Origin: Pseudomonas frederiksbergensis
GTDB taxonomy: Bacteria > Pseudomonadota > Gammaproteobacteria > Pseudomonadales > Pseudomonadaceae
DNA length: 64,000 bases
Assembly: GCF_001874645.1 (NCBI RefSeq)
Contig: NZ_CP017886.1
Coordinates: forward strand, 3,286,001-3,350,000
Direction: 5' to 3'
Notes under the pieces: model-generated
Database searches by the model: none
What the model was told of the DNA's origin: nothing
What the model saw: only the letters and a program-made list of their open reading frames with translations
Part shown: positions 56,463 to 64,000 of the stretch, piece after piece
How positions within the stretch are numbered: position 1 is the stretch's first letter
Layout: every line of letters begins with the position of its first letter
Made by a program: the position numbers and the translations under genes

Positions 56463-58888
56463 TGCTCGGACAGTTGCAAAACCATCAGCCGCTGAGCGAT
56501 CCGAGTGTGCTGATCGAGGCAATTCAGCAGTTTCGACAACGCGCTGGCAGCACGGCCGAAGGGGTCGAAGTGGCGACCGAGAATGATTCGGCGAGCAACG
56601 ATCCAGAACTGCTGGAGATCTTCCTCGAGGAAGGTTTCGACATCATCGACAGCTCGGGTGCGGCGCTGTCGCGCTGGCAGGCGGACCCGCAGAGCCGTCA
56701 GGAAATGGAAACCCTGCTGCGCGACCTGCACACCCTCAAGGGTGGTGCGCGGATGGTTGAAATCGCCCCGATTGGCGACTTGGCCCATGAGCTGGAGTTT
56801 CTTTACGAAGGGTTGTCGACTGGCGTGCTGCACGCCACGCCGGCGCTGTTCGATCTGTTGCAACGCAGCCATGACCGGTTGGCGCAGATGCTCGATGCGA
56901 CCCGCGCCGGCCAGCCGGTGCTCCCGGCTGATAGCCTGATCGAAGCGATCAAGGCCTTCACTCACCCAACGGCTGACAAGGCCCCGACGCCGGCTCCGGT
57001 GATTGAAGTCGCACCGGTGGGTAAGCCTGAGGCCGCAGCGCTGCAACCTGATGCTGGCGCCGATATGGTCAAGGTGTCGGCCGAGCTGCTTGACGATCTG
57101 GTCAACCTGGCCGGCGAAACCTCGATCTTCCGGGGTCGCATCGAGCAGCAAGTCAACGATGCGCAGGTCGCCCTGAGCGAGATGGAAACCACCATCGAGC
57201 GCATGCGCGATCAGCTACGCCGGCTCGACACCGAAACCCAGGGGCGGATTCTCAGCCGGCAGCAGGTTGAGGCCGAACGTTTGGGCTACGAAGAGTTCGA
57301 TCCGCTGGAAATGGATCGTCACTCGCAGTTGCAGCAGTTGTCGCGGGCATTGTTCGAGTCGGCCTCCGACTTGCTCGACCTCAAGGAAACCCTCGATCGA
57401 CGCAACCACGACGCAGAGAACCTGCTGCAACAACAAGGTCGGATTAACACCGAGCTGCAAGAAGGCCTGATGCGCACACGCATGGTGCCATTCGAGCGGA
57501 TGCTGCCGCGCTTGAAGCGTATCGTTCGTCAGGTCTCCAGCGAGTTGGGCAAGGACGTCGAGTTCATGGTCGGGAACGCTGAAGGCGAGATGGACCGCAA
57601 TGTACTGGAGCGCATGGCGGCGCCGCTCGAACACATGCTGCGCAATGCTGTCGACCATGGTCTGGAGTCTGCCGAAGCACGCCGTGCGGCCGGCAAACCC
57701 GAGCAGGGCCGAATCACCCTGGACCTGTCCCGTGAGGGCGGCGACATCATTTTCGACATCCGCGACGACGGTGCCGGCGTGCCGCTGGACGCGGTGCGGC
57801 GCAAGGCGATCAAGCGCGGCTTGCTCGACCCCAACAGTGACATGAGCGATCGCGACGTGTTGCAGTTCATTCTGCAGCCGGGGTTTTCCACTGCCGAGAA
57901 AATCACCCAGATCTCCGGGCGTGGCGTCGGCATGGACGTGGTTCATGAAGAAGTGCGGCAACTCGGTGGCTCGATGGTCATCGACTCGACACGGGGACAG
58001 GGCGTGCACTTCCGCATTCGGCTGCCGTTCACCGTGTCGGTCAACCGGGCGTTGATGGTGCAGTGTGCCGAGGATCAATACGCGATCCCGCTGAACACCA
58101 TCGAAGGTATCGTGTGCGTGCTGCCCTTTGAGCTGGACGGCTATTACCAGCTCGATCCGCCGTTGTACGAATACGCCGGGCAACGTTATGAACTGTGCTA
58201 CCTCGGCGAACTGCTGAAGACCAGCGTCCGCCCGAAACTGCTGGGCCAGAGCCTGCCGTTGCCAGTGTTGCTGGTGCAGTGCAACGAGCGACGCATCGCG
58301 GTACAGGTCGATGCGACGACCGGTACCCGGGAAATCGTGGTGAAAAGTCTCGGCCCGCAGTTCGCGGCGGTGCAGGGATTGTCCGGCGCGACCATTCTTG
58401 GCGATGGTCGGGTGGTGCTGATTCTCGACCTGCTGACGCATATCCGCGCCATGCAGACGCATGTGTCGCCGCAGCGCGTTATTCAGGAGCCGGCCACGGA
58501 GACCGAGCCGCAGCGTTCGATGCTGGTCCTGGTGGTCGACGACTCGGTCACCGTGCGCAAGGTCACCAGTCGCCTGCTCGAACGCCACGGCATGAACGTG
58601 CTGACCGCCAAGGACGGTGTCGACGCCATGCTGTTGCTCGAAGAACACATGCCCGACCTGATGCTGCTGGACATTGAAATGCCACGCATGGATGGTTTTG
58701 AAGTGGCCATGCAGGTGCGCAATGATCCACGTTTGCAGCACCTGCCGATCATCATGATCACCTCGCGCACCGGCCAGAAACACCGCGACCGGGCGATGGC
58801 TATCGGCGTCAACGACTACCTTGGCAAGCCGTACCAGGAATCGGTGTTGCTCGAAAGCATCGCCTTGTGGAGCAAAACCCATGCTTGA
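56327..58888 (+). CDS. chpA: ChpA C-terminal part (Hpt, kinase, CheW, receiver)
   Basis: 853 codons from the first in-frame ATG after the frameshift. It begins within an Hpt domain ('AEVGPVGDLGHELESLYEGL'), contains a complete fourth Hpt ('LHTLKGGARMVEIAPIGD'), then the CheA core: N box 'NAVDHGLESAEARR', G1 'DDGAGVPLDAVR' and G2 'SGRGVGMDVVHEEV'. A CheW domain and a receiver with phospho-Asp in 'LLDIEMPRMDGF' follow. The true translation in an unbroken gene would run in from 52953; no ribosome site supports independent starting at 56327. The stop overlaps the chpC start. Confidence 0.75.
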   Translation: MAEVGPVGDLGHELESLYEGLVDRRFSHSQALGILLQQSHDRLAVMLGQLQNHQPLSDPSVLIEAIQQFRQRAGSTAEGVEVATENDSASNDPELLEIFLEEGFDIIDSSGAALSRWQADPQSRQEMETLLRDLHTLKGGARMVEIAPIGDLAHELEFLYEGLSTGVLHATPALFDLLQRSHDRLAQMLDATRAGQPVLPADSLIEAIKAFTHPTADKAPTPAPVIEVAPVGKPEAAALQPDAGADMVKVSAELLDDLVNLAGETSIFRGRIEQQVNDAQVALSEMETTIERMRDQLRRLDTETQGRILSRQQVEAERLGYEEFDPLEMDRHSQLQQLSRALFESASDLLDLKETLDRRNHDAENLLQQQGRINTELQEGLMRTRMVPFERMLPRLKRIVRQVSSELGKDVEFMVGNAEGEMDRNVLERMAAPLEHMLRNAVDHGLESAEARRAAGKPEQGRITLDLSREGGDIIFDIRDDGAGVPLDAVRRKAIKRGLLDPNSDMSDRDVLQFILQPGFSTAEKITQISGRGVGMDVVHEEVRQLGGSMVIDSTRGQGVHFRIRLPFTVSVNRALMVQCAEDQYAIPLNTIEGIVCVLPFELDGYYQLDPPLYEYAGQRYELCYLGELLKTSVRPKLLGQSLPLPVLLVQCNERRIAVQVDATTGTREIVVKSLGPQFAAVQGLSGATILGDGRVVLILDLLTHIRAMQTHVSPQRVIQEPATETEPQRSMLVLVVDDSVTVRKVTSRLLERHGMNVLTAKDGVDAMLLLEEHMPDLMLLDIEMPRMDGFEVAMQVRNDPRLQHLPIIMITSRTGQKHRDRAMAIGVNDYLGKPYQESVLLESIALWSKTHA

Positions 58889-59342
58889 GCACCGTACCAG
58901 CAACCTTACCGGGTTGCTGCTGCCCCTGGCCGATCGCAACCTGATCCTGCCCAATGTCGCCGTCGCCGAGTTGATTGACTATCAGCCCGGTGCCTTTGAC
59001 CTCGATTCGCCGCCCTGGTATCTGGGCCTGGTGACCTGGCGTGACCGGCAAATCCCACTGTTGAGCTTCGAATCGGCCTGCGGAAACAATACCGTGATCG
59101 GCGACCGTGCACGTATCGTCGTCCTCAACGCCCTCGGCGGACGCCCGCACCTCAAATTCATCGCCTTGCTGGTGCAAGGGATTCCACGCTCCTACAAACT
59201 CGACAGCCAGTTGAGCTACGTCGACGTGCCGCTGTGCTCGCTGGAGCACGCCGCGGTACAGGTCGCCGAACACGTGGCAAAGGTCCCGGATATGCTGGCG
59301 CTGGAAGAGTTGTTGGTGGGGGCGGGGTTGGTTCCGCAGTGA
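58881..59342 (+). CDS. chpC: CheW-like protein ChpC
   Basis: A 153-residue CheW-domain protein starting at ATG 58881, eight bases before the chpA stop ends. 'LTGLLLPLADRNLILPNVAVAELI', 'PPWYLGLVTWRDRQIPLLSFE' and 'RIVVLNALGG' match ChpC. It links further receptors to ChpA. In P. aeruginosa chpB (methylesterase) lies between chpA and chpC; here it is absent. Confidence 0.9.
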   Translation: MLEHRTSNLTGLLLPLADRNLILPNVAVAELIDYQPGAFDLDSPPWYLGLVTWRDRQIPLLSFESACGNNTVIGDRARIVVLNALGGRPHLKFIALLVQGIPRSYKLDSQLSYVDVPLCSLEHAAVQVAEHVAKVPDMLALEELLVGAGLVPQ

Positions 59343-59351
59343 GTTGATGAT

Positions 59352-59380
59352 GATCGTTCCCACGCAGCGTGGGAACGATC
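59352..59380. repeat. Perfect 14-bp-arm palindrome (GATCGTTCCCACGC class)
   Basis: GATCGTTCCCACGC–a–GCGTGGGAACGATC, a 29-bp element just after chpC. A diverged relative occurs at 63459–63512. It may cap the chp transcript. Confidence 0.85.
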
Positions 59381-59476
59381 CAACAATAGCGCTGACATTT
59401 GATTTGAAACATTGCGCTTTCACGCTACAAGCCTGAGCCTTGCGCGATGTTGCAGTGATTTTGAGGTTGGAGACAC

Positions 59477-60094
59477 ATGTATCACGGAGAGAGATTCAAC
59501 GCCTGGAGCCATTTGTTCGGGGCGATTGCGGCGTGCGTCGGGGCGGTCTGGTTGCTGGTGATTGCCAGCCTGGACGGCAGCCCCTGGAAGATCGTCAGTG
59601 TGGCGATTTACGGGTTTACCTTGTTGGTGCTGTACAGCGTTTCGACGATTTATCACAGCGTGCGCGGGCGGGCGAAGGTGATCATGCAGAAGGTCGATCA
59701 CCTGTCGATCTACCTGCTGATTGCCGGCAGTTACACGCCGTTTTGTCTGGTGACCCTGCGTGGACCGTGGGGCTGGACGCTGTTTGGGATCGTCTGGGGA
59801 CTGGCGGTGATCGGCATGCTGCAAGAGATCAAACCGCGCTCCGAGGCGCGGATTTTGTCGATCGTGATCTACGCGGTGATGGGCTGGATCGTGCTGGTGG
59901 CGGTCAAGCCGCTGCTGGCGGCGTTGGGCACCGTCGGTTTCGCCTGGCTGGCGGCGGGCGGGGTGTTTTATACCGTCGGGATCATCTTCTTCGCCCTCGA
60001 CAGTCGACTGCGCCACGCCCACGGCATCTGGCACCTGTTCGTCATCGCCGGCAGTTTGCTGCACTTCGTGGCGATCCTGTTTTACGTCGTGTGA
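59477..60094 (+). CDS. trhA: Hemolysin III / TrhA family membrane protein
   Basis: A 205-residue seven-helix protein of the PAQR/HlyIII family. 'MYHGERFNAWSHLFGAIAA' and 'STIYHSVRGRAKVIMQKVDHLSIYLLIAGSYTPF' (conserved S/H and D/H residues) and the C-terminal 'DSRLRHAHGIWHLFVIAGSLLHF' contain the His/Asp set that binds zinc in PAQR proteins. A role in membrane fluidity or lipid homeostasis is suggested for relatives; hemolysis is not expected. Confidence 0.9.
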   Translation: MYHGERFNAWSHLFGAIAACVGAVWLLVIASLDGSPWKIVSVAIYGFTLLVLYSVSTIYHSVRGRAKVIMQKVDHLSIYLLIAGSYTPFCLVTLRGPWGWTLFGIVWGLAVIGMLQEIKPRSEARILSIVIYAVMGWIVLVAVKPLLAALGTVGFAWLAAGGVFYTVGIIFFALDSRLRHAHGIWHLFVIAGSLLHFVAILFYVV

Positions 60095-60408
60095 AGCAAC
60101 AGATCGCCGCCTTCGGCAGCTCCTACGGATTGAGATGATCCCTGTAGGAGCTGCCGAAGGCTGCGATCTTTTCAACGGTCGACGCGCAGCCCGTACGGCG
60201 AATGATTGGCGTCAACGCTCTGTCGAATTACTGCCTTTCCCGTTCTCGGTGCCTCTGGAGCTGACCGTTAGTCGGAGTCTGAGGCTTTGGCTCGGTGATG
60301 GCGCGATGACACCTACTGCTTTTGCAGATCCCGGTCTAGAGTGAAGTTGCAGTAATTGACCGTTTTTTTTCGACGGTACCGGCCTGACGTCACAACAAGA
60401 GAAGCAGC
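60095..60408. other. 314-bp intergenic region before the c-di-GMP gene
   Basis: The first third is a REP doublet (60101–60172). The rest holds no convincing gene; an open frame across 60135–60344 has no ribosome site or family features. A run of eight T at 60363–60370 and the sequence 'TAGAGTGAAGTTGCAGTAAT' before it could belong to the promoter or leader of the downstream gene, but I find no clear consensus. Confidence 0.5.
60101..60172. repeat. REP doublet
   Basis: AGATCGCCGCCTTCGGCAGC and inverted GCTGCCGAAGGCTGCGATCT with about 25 bases between. It follows the TrhA gene. Confidence 0.85.
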
Positions 60409-62532
60409 ATGGAATGCGCGCAACCCAAGCCAGGTGAAGGCAGCTCAGTTCTTCTAATCGTGGATGATTACCCTGAAAACCTGATCAGCATGCGTGCGTT
60501 GTTACAGCGCCAGGACTGGCAGGTGATGACCGCGGCTTCCGGCTTTGAGGCCTTGAGTCTGTTACTCGAACATGAAATCGACCTGGTGCTGCTCGATGTG
60601 CAGATGCCAGGGATGGACGGTTTTGAAGTGGCGCGTTTGATGCGCGGTAGCCAGCGTACGTGTTTGACCCCGATCATTTTCCTGACCGCCAATGAACAGT
60701 CTCAGGATGCGGTGATCAAGGGCTATGCCAGTGGCGCGGTGGATTACCTGTTCAAACCGTTTGATCCGCAAATCCTCAAACCCAAAGTCCAGGCCCTGCT
60801 TGAACACCAGCGCAATCGCCGGGCCTTGCAGCGGTTGAGCCATGATCTGGAAACCGCGCGCGCCTTCAATGCTTCGGTGCTGGATAACGCCGCCGAAGGG
60901 ATATTGGTGGTGGGCGATGACGGCGTGATCCGCTTCGCCAACCCGGCCATGTCTCGTCTGCTCAATGCGACAGTGAGCGAATTACAAGGTGCGGAGTTTG
61001 TGGACTTCCTGCAAAAACCGCATGTGCCGGTGTGGGTCGACTCTGATATTTATGCCGGTTATCAACGGGGTGAGACCTGGCGCGTGCACGATGCAATCCT
61101 GCGCACCGCGCCTGGTCAGCAAGTGCCGGTGGCGCTGTCCTGTGCGCCATTGCCGTCCGAACAGCAGGCCATGGTGGTGACCGTACTCGACATGTCAGTG
61201 GTGCGCCATCTGCATCAACAGCTGGAGTTCCAGGCCGTCACAGACCCGCTGACCGGGCTGCTCAATCGCCGTGGTTTCTACCAGACTGTCGAAAACCTGC
61301 TGCTGCGGGGTGAGCGTTCCGACGGTACGTGGGTCTTGTTGTACCTGGACCTTGATGGCTTCAAACGGGTCAACGATTCCCTGGGCCACGATGCGGGTGA
61401 CCGGGTGCTGCGTTGGGTGTCCGAGCAGTTGAAAGCCTGCCTGCGGCCGTTCGATATTCTGGCGCGCATGGGCGGTGATGAGTTCACAGCGTTGCTCGAT
61501 CTGGAGTTTCCCGAGCAAGCAGCGAAGATTGCCGAGAAGCTCATCGAGCGAATCTCGATCTGTCAGCAAATTGAAGGGCTGGATGTGGTGCTCGGTGCGA
61601 GCATCGGCATTGCGACCTATCCCGATTGTGGTTCCAACCTTGACGGCTTGTTGCGCGCCTCAGACATCGCGATGTACGAGGCCAAGCGCGCAGGGCGTCA
61701 GCAGTATCGCTTCTACGACCATGAAATGAACGGTCGCGCGCGCTCGCGGCTGATGCTTGAAGAAAGCGTGCGCACGGCCATCGAAAACAAGGATTTCAAC
61801 CTGGTGTATCAACCCCAGGTGGCAATTGCCGACGGTCGCATTCGCGGGTTTGAAGCGTTGCTGCGCTGGCAGCATCCGAGTGTCGGCGATGTGCCGCCGG
61901 GGCTGTTTTTGCCGCTGCTGGAAGAGGCGCGGCTGATCAGTCGTCTCGGCAGCTGGATTTACCATCGCGGCGCCCGGCAGCGAAAGGCCTGGGAAATCCT
62001 GTTTGCCGAGGATCTGGTGCTCGGTGTGAGCTTGAGCAGCACTCAGTTCGGCATGACGAACCTGGTCACCGAGTTGCGTCAGGTGCTGGAGCGCCATGAG
62101 TTGCAGCCTTCGCAGCTGGAAGTTGAAATCACCGAAGACGCCTTGATACAAAATGTTGATGAGTCTCGCAAACAGCTGCGTCTGTTGCGTAACCTCGGGG
62201 TGCGGGTGGCGTTGGATGACTTTGGTTCGGGGGTGTGCTCGTTGGCCCATTTACGCGATCTGGAGTTGGACACGCTCAAGCTCGACCGGCACCTGATTGC
62301 CCGGATACCGGACTCGCCCCGGGATGCGGCGCTGGCTCGCAGTGTCATCGAGTTGTGCAAGCAATTCGGGATGTTGGTGATCGCCGAAGGTGTGGAGACC
62401 GTTGCGCAGTATCAATGGCTTGAGGCCAACGGGTGCCAGTATGTGCAAGGTTTCCTGGTGGCCAGGCCGCTGATGGCCGACGACGCCGGTGGCTTTGCGC
62501 AGCCGTTTGACTGGAGCGCGCTGACCGTCTGA
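60409..62532 (+). CDS. Response regulator with REC, PAS, GGDEF and EAL domains
   Basis: A 707-residue c-di-GMP protein. Receiver domain about 10–125, phosphoacceptor Asp63 ('LLDVQMPGMDGF'). PAS about 140–260. GGDEF about 280–440 with intact G355-G-D-E-F359 and an inhibitory site R346-P-F-D349, so diguanylate cyclase activity and feedback are plausible. EAL about 460–700 with Glu482 ('FEALLRW'), 'EVEITED', 'DDFGSGVCSL', 'LKLDR' and 'AEGVET'. The metal-binding Asn of the usual VNLS motif is Ser541 (VSLS), so phosphodiesterase activity may be weak. No kinase gene adjoins it. It lies alone between trhA and a YgjP-like gene. Confidence 0.92.
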   Translation: MECAQPKPGEGSSVLLIVDDYPENLISMRALLQRQDWQVMTAASGFEALSLLLEHEIDLVLLDVQMPGMDGFEVARLMRGSQRTCLTPIIFLTANEQSQDAVIKGYASGAVDYLFKPFDPQILKPKVQALLEHQRNRRALQRLSHDLETARAFNASVLDNAAEGILVVGDDGVIRFANPAMSRLLNATVSELQGAEFVDFLQKPHVPVWVDSDIYAGYQRGETWRVHDAILRTAPGQQVPVALSCAPLPSEQQAMVVTVLDMSVVRHLHQQLEFQAVTDPLTGLLNRRGFYQTVENLLLRGERSDGTWVLLYLDLDGFKRVNDSLGHDAGDRVLRWVSEQLKACLRPFDILARMGGDEFTALLDLEFPEQAAKIAEKLIERISICQQIEGLDVVLGASIGIATYPDCGSNLDGLLRASDIAMYEAKRAGRQQYRFYDHEMNGRARSRLMLEESVRTAIENKDFNLVYQPQVAIADGRIRGFEALLRWQHPSVGDVPPGLFLPLLEEARLISRLGSWIYHRGARQRKAWEILFAEDLVLGVSLSSTQFGMTNLVTELRQVLERHELQPSQLEVEITEDALIQNVDESRKQLRLLRNLGVRVALDDFGSGVCSLAHLRDLELDTLKLDRHLIARIPDSPRDAALARSVIELCKQFGMLVIAEGVETVAQYQWLEANGCQYVQGFLVARPLMADDAGGFAQPFDWSALTV

Positions 62533-62574
62533 ATTCGCTACACTGGCGGCCTTTCGTCTCTCTGTTGTTGGCCC

Positions 62575-63066
62575 ATGACCGCGCTCAAGTACCTCCAGGC
62601 TTATCCCGCTGCCTTGCAAGAGCAAGTGCGCCAGTTGATCGATCAGGATCGGCTGGGCGACTACCTGAGCCAACGTTACCCGGACAAACACGCGGTGCAG
62701 AATGACAAGGCGCTGTACAGCTACACGCTGGAGTTGAAACAGGAATACCTGCGCAATGCGCCGGCCATCGACAAAGTGCTGTTCGACAACCGCCTCGACC
62801 TGACCCACCGTGCCCTCGGCCTGCACACCGCAATCTCGCGGGTGCAGGGCGGCAAGCTCAAGGCCAAGAAAGAAATTCGCATTGCGTCGTTGTTCAAGGA
62901 CGCCGCACCGCAGTTCCTGAAAATGATCGTGGTGCACGAGTTGGCGCATTTCAAAGAGTCCGATCACAACAAGGCTTTCTATAAGCTGTGCGAGCATATG
63001 CTGCCGGGGTATCACCAGCTGGAGTTCGACTTGCGGGTGTACCTGACGTGGCGGGATATGCAATAA
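62575..63066 (+). CDS. YgjP-like zinc metallopeptidase-domain protein
   Basis: A 163-residue protein of the DUF45/M48-related YgjP family. The zinc motif HExxH is 'VVHELAHFKESDHNKAFY', in which the third ligand His lies in 'DHNKAF', followed by 'CEHMLPGYHQLEFDLR'. The family is annotated as a metalloprotease, but substrates are unknown. It begins 42 bases after the GGDEF/EAL gene on the same strand. 'LYSYTLELKQEYLRNAPAIDKVLFDNRL' precedes the catalytic part. Confidence 0.85.
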   Translation: MTALKYLQAYPAALQEQVRQLIDQDRLGDYLSQRYPDKHAVQNDKALYSYTLELKQEYLRNAPAIDKVLFDNRLDLTHRALGLHTAISRVQGGKLKAKKEIRIASLFKDAAPQFLKMIVVHELAHFKESDHNKAFYKLCEHMLPGYHQLEFDLRVYLTWRDMQ

Positions 63067-63072
63067 CAGATC

Positions 63073-63140
63073 AAAAGATCGCAGCCTACGGCAGCTCCTA
63101 CATAGGCATGCGTGTAGGAGCTGCCGAAGGCTGCGATCTT
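63073..63140. repeat. REP doublet
   Basis: AAAAGATCGCAGCCTACGGC and inverted GCTGCCGAAGGCTGCGATCT, with about 20 bases between. It ends just ahead of the ribosome site of the winged-helix gene. Confidence 0.85.
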
Positions 63141-63162
63141 CTAAAATAATAAAGGAGCGGAC

Positions 63163-63453
63163 GTGAGCAAGACCAAGAGCAGCTTCTACCGTCGGTTGTA
63201 CGTGGCGTACCTGATCGACAGCGGGCTGGCCAGCAGCGTCCCGGCGCTGACTGAGGTCACCGGTATGCCGCGGCGTACTGCCCAGGACACTATCGCCGCG
63301 TTGGCGGATTTGGATATTGTGTGTGAATTCGAGCAGGAAGAGGGCGCGCGCAACCATGCCGGGCGCTATCGGATTCGCGAGTGGGGAGCGATTGATCCAC
63401 GCTGGATCGAGCAGCATTTGCAGCAGATCAAAGCAGTGCTGGAATACCCCTGA
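63163..63453 (+). CDS. Small winged helix-turn-helix protein
   Basis: A 96-residue basic protein starting at GTG, with a strong AAAGGAG at 63151–63157. 'LYVAYLIDSGLASSVPALTEVTGMPRRTAQDTIAALADLDIV' reads as helix-turn-helix followed by a wing ('FEQEEGARNHAGRYRIREWG'), the layout of a wHTH fold. It is likely a nucleic-acid-binding protein or small regulator. The target is unknown. It follows the YgjP-like gene behind a REP doublet. Confidence 0.8.
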   Translation: MSKTKSSFYRRLYVAYLIDSGLASSVPALTEVTGMPRRTAQDTIAALADLDIVCEFEQEEGARNHAGRYRIREWGAIDPRWIEQHLQQIKAVLEYP

Positions 63454-63458
63454 AACCT

Positions 63459-63512
63459 GATCGTTCCCACGCTCCTGTGTTGATCGTTCCCTCACTCTGC
63501 GTGGGAACGATC
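63459..63512. repeat. GATCGTTCCCACGC-class inverted repeat, enlarged loop
   Basis: GATCGTTCCCACGC (63459–63472) and its inverted copy GCGTGGGAACGATC (63499–63512) flank 26 bases that contain a second decayed copy (GATCGTTCCCTCAC). It lies between convergent wHTH and ElaA genes, and ends one base before the ElaA stop codon. Confidence 0.8.
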
Positions 63513-63513
63513 A

Positions 63514-63966
63514 CTAGGGACGGCGCATCCCGATATGCGGAATGTCATCTTCCAGATATTCCTCGCCCACCACGACAAACCCGTAGCGCCCGTAATACCC
63601 CTGCAAATGCGCCTGGGCCGACAGATAGATCGGTAGGTCTGGCCAATACTTCTCGGCCTGTTTGAGTGCGTGCTCCATCAGTTCATGACCCAGGCCCTGG
63701 CCCCGTGCATGAGGTGCAATCACCACTCGGCCGATGACCACGTCACCGCCCTGTGAAATCGGGTCGAGCAAACGCAGGTAAGCCACCAGCCGATCACCGT
63801 CCCAGGCCATCAAATGGCAGGTGTCGCCGTCCAGGTCCAGCCCATCGACTTCCTGATAGGCGCATTTCTGTTCAACGACGAACACCTCAGTGCGCAACTG
63901 CAAAATGGCGTATAGCTGCTCTTTACCCAGATCGCTGTGGTGTTTGCAGACCCAATCAATTGTCAT
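63514..63966 (-). CDS. ElaA-like GNAT acetyltransferase
   Basis: A 150-residue GNAT-fold protein. ATG at 63966 (AAGGAA upstream); a GTG two codons earlier is possible. 'LYAILQLRTEVFVVEQKCAYQEVDGLD' and 'VVIAPHARGQGLGHELMEHAL' (acetyl-CoA loop) and 'AQAHLQGYYGRYGFV' are ElaA-family features. Acceptor substrate unknown. Its promoter region is at the edge of the window. Confidence 0.9.
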   Translation of the reverse strand: MTIDWVCKHHSDLGKEQLYAILQLRTEVFVVEQKCAYQEVDGLDLDGDTCHLMAWDGDRLVAYLRLLDPISQGGDVVIGRVVIAPHARGQGLGHELMEHALKQAEKYWPDLPIYLSAQAHLQGYYGRYGFVVVGEEYLEDDIPHIGMRRP

Positions 63967-64000
63967 CTTCACATTCCTTGAACAACGTCGCTCCGATACT

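Larger units (their letters stand above)
52953..58888 (+). pseudogene. chpA: chpA (pilL-like) hybrid chemotaxis kinase, interrupted by a one-base frameshift
   Basis: The two reading frames that follow together make one ChpA: about 1978 residues if a single G is added to the G7 run at 56315–56321. Order in the restored protein: N-terminal Hpt-like region, Hpt domains with His codons near 54972, 55389, 56304 and 56729, a P1-linker and dimerisation helix (about 57070–57550), the HATPase domain (57570–58030), a CheW domain (58040–58450) and a C-terminal receiver (58525–58880). ChpA phosphorylates PilG and PilH. Whether the break is real, a sequencing slip or phase variation cannot be told from this sequence alone. 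Confidence 0.8.

Noticed and set aside
57215..58954. A 579-codon minus-strand open frame over the ChpA kinase region
   Set aside because: The plus strand here has unmistakable CheA, CheW and receiver motifs. The minus frame is low-complexity and family-free.
60135..60344. A 69-codon open frame upstream of the c-di-GMP gene
   Set aside because: Its start lies in a REP doublet, it has no ribosome site and no family resemblance.

Overview
The window reads as chromosomal DNA of a Pseudomonas of the P. fluorescens group. The evidence is high GC, dense operons, gene order that follows the known Pseudomonas core order (folA–ilvD–mutM–fdx–coaD, ftsYEX–rpoH, thiG–trmB–hemW–rdgB–metWX–proC–pilT–pyrRBC'–gshB–pilGHIJ–chpA), and many REP-type extragenic palindromes of the kinds common in P. 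fluorescens. There are no rRNA or tRNA genes, CRISPR arrays, prophage genes, complete insertion sequences or plasmid functions that I can see. Most of the window is core genome, and the unusual features are small.

Layout. 1–2.1 kb: end of a phosphonate-uptake and catabolism operon (substrate-binding protein tail, FAD oxidoreductase, PhnZ-like HD oxygenase). 2.2–5 kb: a tandem pair of a GTPase (DUF3482) and a membrane protein (DUF2868). 5–9.2 kb: folA, a TcyP-type cystine symporter and ilvD. 9.4–14.6 kb: a drug-efflux MFS protein, rlmI, an HDOD protein, mutM, a small exported protein and a ferredoxin. 14.6–20.8 kb: coaD, then an oxidation module (GMC oxidoreductase, Tat-exported lipoprotein, aldehyde dehydrogenase) beside a divergent TetR regulator, then sseA. 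20.8–25.3 kb: YheT-like hydrolase, rsmD, and an active/inactive pair of M16 peptidases. 25.6–31.2 kb: ftsY–ftsE–ftsX–rpoH, mtgA, DUF423. 31.3–33.6 kb: thiS–thiG–trmB and DUF3392. 33.6–40.3 kb, all on the minus strand: hemW–rdgB–DUF4426–metW–metX, then yggU–yggT–proC–yggS. 40.5–43 kb: pilT, an NlpC/P60 hydrolase and a TM2 protein. 43–49 kb, minus strand: pyrC'–pyrB–pyrR–ruvX–yqgE–tonB–gshB. 49.3–59.3 kb: the Pil-Chp chemosensory cluster pilG–pilH–pilI–pilJ–chpA–chpC. 59.5–64 kb: TrhA/hemolysin III protein, a REC-PAS-GGDEF-EAL c-di-GMP protein, a YgjP-like metalloprotein, a small winged-helix protein and an ElaA-like acetyltransferase.

The most notable observation is that chpA is split by a one-base frameshift in a run of seven G residues (56315–56321), in a codon block whose sister repeat in the same gene shows the intact reading. 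It could be a sequencing error, a mutation or a phase-variable tract. In addition, the Chp cluster has no pilK (methyltransferase) or chpB (methylesterase), and pilT has no pilU beside it. Other points are a perfect 25-bp inverted repeat at 19850–19912, a perfect 32-bp inverted repeat that brackets the ferredoxin gene, a perfect 16-bp palindrome that is a likely TetR operator, an EAL domain with Ser in place of a metal-binding Asn, a dihydroorotase homologue lacking its metal-binding histidines, and about 19 REP elements of several families, one of which lies between pilI and pilJ.
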